Part shown: piece after piece, positions 4,329 to 6,406 of the stretch
Layout of the letters: each line of letters opens with the position of its first letter
Position numbering within the stretch: the stretch's first letter is position 1
Program-made: the position numbers and the translations under genes
The notes under the pieces: model-generated
The model's database searches: none
Seen by the model: the letters and a program-made list of their open reading frames with translations, nothing else
Told to the model about the DNA's origin: nothing
Source of the DNA: Nitrosomonadales bacterium
GTDB taxonomy: Bacteria > Pseudomonadota > Gammaproteobacteria > Burkholderiales > SG8-41
NCBI GenBank assembly: GCA_009885185.1
Contig: VFLF01000703.1
Location: 1-6,406 of the forward strand
DNA length: 6,406 nucleotides
Reading direction: 5' to 3'

Positions 4329-6406
4329 TTAATCGTTTTTCAAGGGGTTACCCGCCTTGGCACGCAACCCGCGATAAACCGCCTCCGCCGTCAGCGGCAA
4401 ACTCGTCAAGCGCACGCCCACCGCATCATCAATCGCATTCGCTATCGCCGGTGACACGCCGAAGGTGCCGCTCTCACCCACGCCCTTGGCACCGAAGGGA
4501 CCGTTTCTCTGGTTGCCGTCAACTGCCTCGTTTTCCATCGGCGGTATGTCGCGGATGCCGGGGATTTTGTAGTCGGCGAGCGAGGCATTGGTCACCTGGC
4601 CTGCATCGAAATGCATGCACTCGGATAAGGTGAAGCCCAGTTGCATGATGGTGGCGCCGGAAATCTGTGTTTCGACTATCGCCGGGTTAATCGAGCGGCC
4701 CACGTCCACCAAATTTACCAGCCGTGTCACCTTGAATTCCCCGGTTTCGGTATCGACTTCGACTTCCGCACCGGTCGCGCCGATCATCCAGAACGGCGTG
4801 GCGTTGTCGGTCTGGCCATCGGCATCGGGCGATTTATACGAAGGAATAAAACTGCCGACGCCGACGACGTTGCCGGCCTGCATGCCGTATTTCTTTTTGA
4901 AGATGTCGGGTATCGGCGTGGTTTCCGCCGACAGTCCCACCTCGCGCGCCAAAGCAAACAATTTGTCGCGTGCGTCCTCGGCGGCATTTTTGACTGCGTG
5001 ACCCATGTGAAATGTCGAGCGCGAGCCGAGTGTGGCCATATCGTAGGGCGTGACATCGGTGTCAGGATGCACCACGGTAATCACCTCCACCGCGATGCCC
5101 AGCACCTCGGACACCATTTGCGCCATGGCGGTATCGGAGCCTTGTCCCATGTCCACCGTGCTGCTGTAGAGATTGCAACTGCCGTCGGCGTTGATATTGA
5201 CGATCGCCATCGAGGTGGTGGGTGATATGCTGGCCTTAAAGCCGATCGCAATGCCGCGCCCGCGACGCAGTTTTTCCGTGCCGCGATCAAACGGTTTCTC
5301 CCACTGCATACGGGTGGCAAGCCGTTCGAGCACCAAGTCCAACTCAGCGTCGTGCATCAGCGTGCCGGTGGCCTGCGGGCGGCCTTCGCGCAACAGGTTC
5401 TTGCGGCGGATCGCAAGCGGGTCCATTTTCAGTTCACGCGCGATCATGTCGGTGTGGCTTTCGTACGCCCACACCAGTTGCGGTATGCCAAAGCCGCGCA
5501 ACGCGCCCGCCGCCGGCAGGTTGGTGTAGAGCGCATACGAGTCAATTTGCACGTTGTCGATGTCGTATGGCCCTGCAGCAGTGAATCCGGATTTTTGTGT
5601 CACGCGCGGGCCGATGTCGGCATACGCGCCACCGTTCCACCACACTTCGCACTCGCGCGCGGCGATACGACCTTCCTTGGTTACGCCACTTTTGATACGC
5701 AACGTCGTGGCGTGCTTGGTGATCATGTAAAACTGCTCTTCCATGGTCAGCGCGAATTTCACCGGGCGGCGCGCAAGCATGGCGCAGGCAGCGGCCAGCG
5801 CTTCGGACTTAACATACACCTTGGCACCAAAGCCGCCACCGAGGTACGGCACTTTCACGCGCACCTTGTTCTCAGGCCAGCCGAAAAGCCGCGCGATTTC
5901 GATGCGTATGAACGATGGGCTTTGCGTCGAGCTGTGCAATGTCAGCGTGTCATCACCGGGAATCGCCACCGTGGCAAACGCTTCCAGTGGCAGATGCAGC
6001 ACCTGCTGCGTGCGAAACGTGTGCTCGAACACATGATCAGCTTCGGCAAACGCCTTCGCCACATCGCCGCGGCGCAGATGAAAATCCAGCGCGACGTTGG
6101 TGTCTTTCTTGTCCTTCAGGTGCTTCAAGTCGGCAAAGGTGCCGGCGGGCTTTAACACCTCGTGTACCACGGCCTTTGAGGTCATGGCCTCGACTTCATC
6201 GAACACTGCGGGCAGTTCTTCGTAATCCGCCGTGATTGTTTGCGCGGCGGCCTCCGCCACGTGCGGATCGGTTGCCAGCACCACCGCCAGCGGCTCGCCG
6301 GCATAACGCACTTTGTCGAGTGCCAATATCGGTTGATCGTGAAACGCCGGACCGTAATAGGGTTCGGCAATCACGCGGCGGATGTCTTCGCCGGTGTAGA
6401 CGGCAA
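4329..6406 (-). CDS. Molybdopterin-binding large subunit of a xanthine dehydrogenase/aldehyde oxidase-family hydroxylase, N-terminus outside window
   Basis: The frame is open from the right edge (first full codon 6404-6402, sequence AVYTGEDIRR) to the TAA at 4331-4329, giving 691 residues of a usual 750-800. The GTG at 6374 is internal, since upstream codons still match the family. In window numbering the first part, with VRYAGEPLAVV (32-42), is the end of the N-terminal a/b hammerhead domain. Cofactor motifs follow: GGGFGAK (189-195), ALRGFG (301-306), GQGSDT (420-425), TLGSRST (458-464), and GAKGVGES (638-645) with the presumed catalytic Glu644. The subunit binds Mo-pterin (probably the cytosine dinucleotide form) and hydroxylates an aromatic, heteroaromatic or aldehyde carbon using water. 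The active-site loop lacks the AYxCSFR motif of form I CO dehydrogenase. Candidate relatives include hydroxybenzoyl-CoA reductase, isoquinoline oxidoreductase and nicotinate-type dehydrogenases; I cannot choose among them. The small-subunit gene follows by six bases; no FAD medium-subunit gene is seen. Confidence 0.94.
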   Translation of the reverse strand, partial: AVYTGEDIRRVIAEPYYGPAFHDQPILALDKVRYAGEPLAVVLATDPHVAEAAAQTITADYEELPAVFDEVEAMTSKAVVHEVLKPAGTFADLKHLKDKKDTNVALDFHLRRGDVAKAFAEADHVFEHTFRTQQVLHLPLEAFATVAIPGDDTLTLHSSTQSPSFIRIEIARLFGWPENKVRVKVPYLGGGFGAKVYVKSEALAAACAMLARRPVKFALTMEEQFYMITKHATTLRIKSGVTKEGRIAARECEVWWNGGAYADIGPRVTQKSGFTAAGPYDIDNVQIDSYALYTNLPAAGALRGFGIPQLVWAYESHTDMIARELKMDPLAIRRKNLLREGRPQATGTLMHDAELDLVLERLATRMQWEKPFDRGTEKLRRGRGIAIGFKASISPTTSMAIVNINADGSCNLYSSTVDMGQGSDTAMAQMVSEVLGIAVEVITVVHPDTDVTPYDMATLGSRSTFHMGHAVKNAAEDARDKLFALAREVGLSAETTPIPDIFKKKYGMQAGNVVGVGSFIPSYKSPDADGQTDNATPFWMIGATGAEVEVDTETGEFKVTRLVNLVDVGRSINPAIVETQISGATIMQLGFTLSECMHFDAGQVTNASLADYKIPGIRDIPPMENEAVDGNQRNGPFGAKGVGESGTFGVSPAIANAIDDAVGVRLTSLPLTAEAVYRGLRAKAGNPLKND

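Noticed and set aside
5352..6155. Long + strand open frame (267 codons) opposite the Mo large subunit
   Set aside because: It is antisense to an unmistakable coding region, is rich in Arg/His/Ala as expected for a shadow of GC-rich codons, and has no recognisable domain. The same applies to + frames at 4641-5225, 2729-3310, 4588-5001, 3329-3682 and 3577-3939.
6372..6374. GTG as start of the Mo large subunit
   Set aside because: Ten upstream codons in the same frame (AVYTGEDIRR) match the family and run to the window edge, so the gene is cut by the edge.
4329..6406. Aerobic CO dehydrogenase (CoxL) identity
   Set aside because: The active-site loop is AAGALRGFG, without the AYxCSFR motif and its Cys, so form I CO dehydrogenase is excluded. 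The large-small order and neighbours also do not fit a cox operon.
1..6406. CRISPR array, insertion sequence, tRNA or rRNA
   Set aside because: I saw no spaced long direct repeats, transposase-like frame, terminal inverted repeats or RNA gene signature. Coding regions fill nearly the whole window.

Overview
This is a window of about 60% GC from a proteobacterium, most likely a betaproteobacterium of the Burkholderiales kind. That guess rests on the Bug-type (TctC) solute receptor placed inside a catabolic gene set, and on the style of ribosome-binding sites and intergenic repeats. No 16S or tRNA gene is present to confirm it. The window looks like part of a locus for oxidising and decarboxylating an aromatic, heteroaromatic or other unsaturated carboxylate.

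Layout. On the + strand, 1-936 holds the C-terminal half of a thiamine-diphosphate (ThDP) enzyme of the acetolactate synthase-like superfamily; its start lies left of the window. On the - strand, a tight co-directional cluster enters from the right edge and reads leftwards. It contains a molybdopterin hydroxylase large subunit (4329-6406, N-terminus outside), its [2Fe-2S] small subunit (3855-4322), a UbiD-family prenyl-FMN decarboxylase (2402-3858) broken by an apparent one-base deletion near 3555-3558, a periplasmic Bug/TTT carboxylate-binding protein (1428-2384), and a small secreted c-type cytochrome (1043-1414). Gaps are 6, -4, 17 and 13 bases, so this is almost certainly one operon. The two transcription units converge on a 106-base spacer (937-1042) with degenerate 7-base tandem repeats in inverted orientation, a good candidate for a two-way terminator.

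How the genes may work together (inference): the Bug protein captures a carboxylated substrate in the periplasm, the Mo/Fe-S hydroxylase oxidises it with water as oxygen source, and the UbiD protein removes or exchanges a carboxyl group. The cytochrome c may take electrons from the hydroxylase, because no FAD-binding medium subunit lies between or after the hydroxylase genes here; one could lie upstream beyond 6406. The ThDP enzyme could act on a 2-oxo acid or acyl intermediate, but it is convergent and may be unrelated. The substrate cannot be read from the sequence.

The points most worth checking are whether the UbiD frameshift is real or a homopolymer error (its metal-binding and catalytic residues are all intact), and whether this hydroxylase is a cytochrome-linked enzyme lacking FAD.
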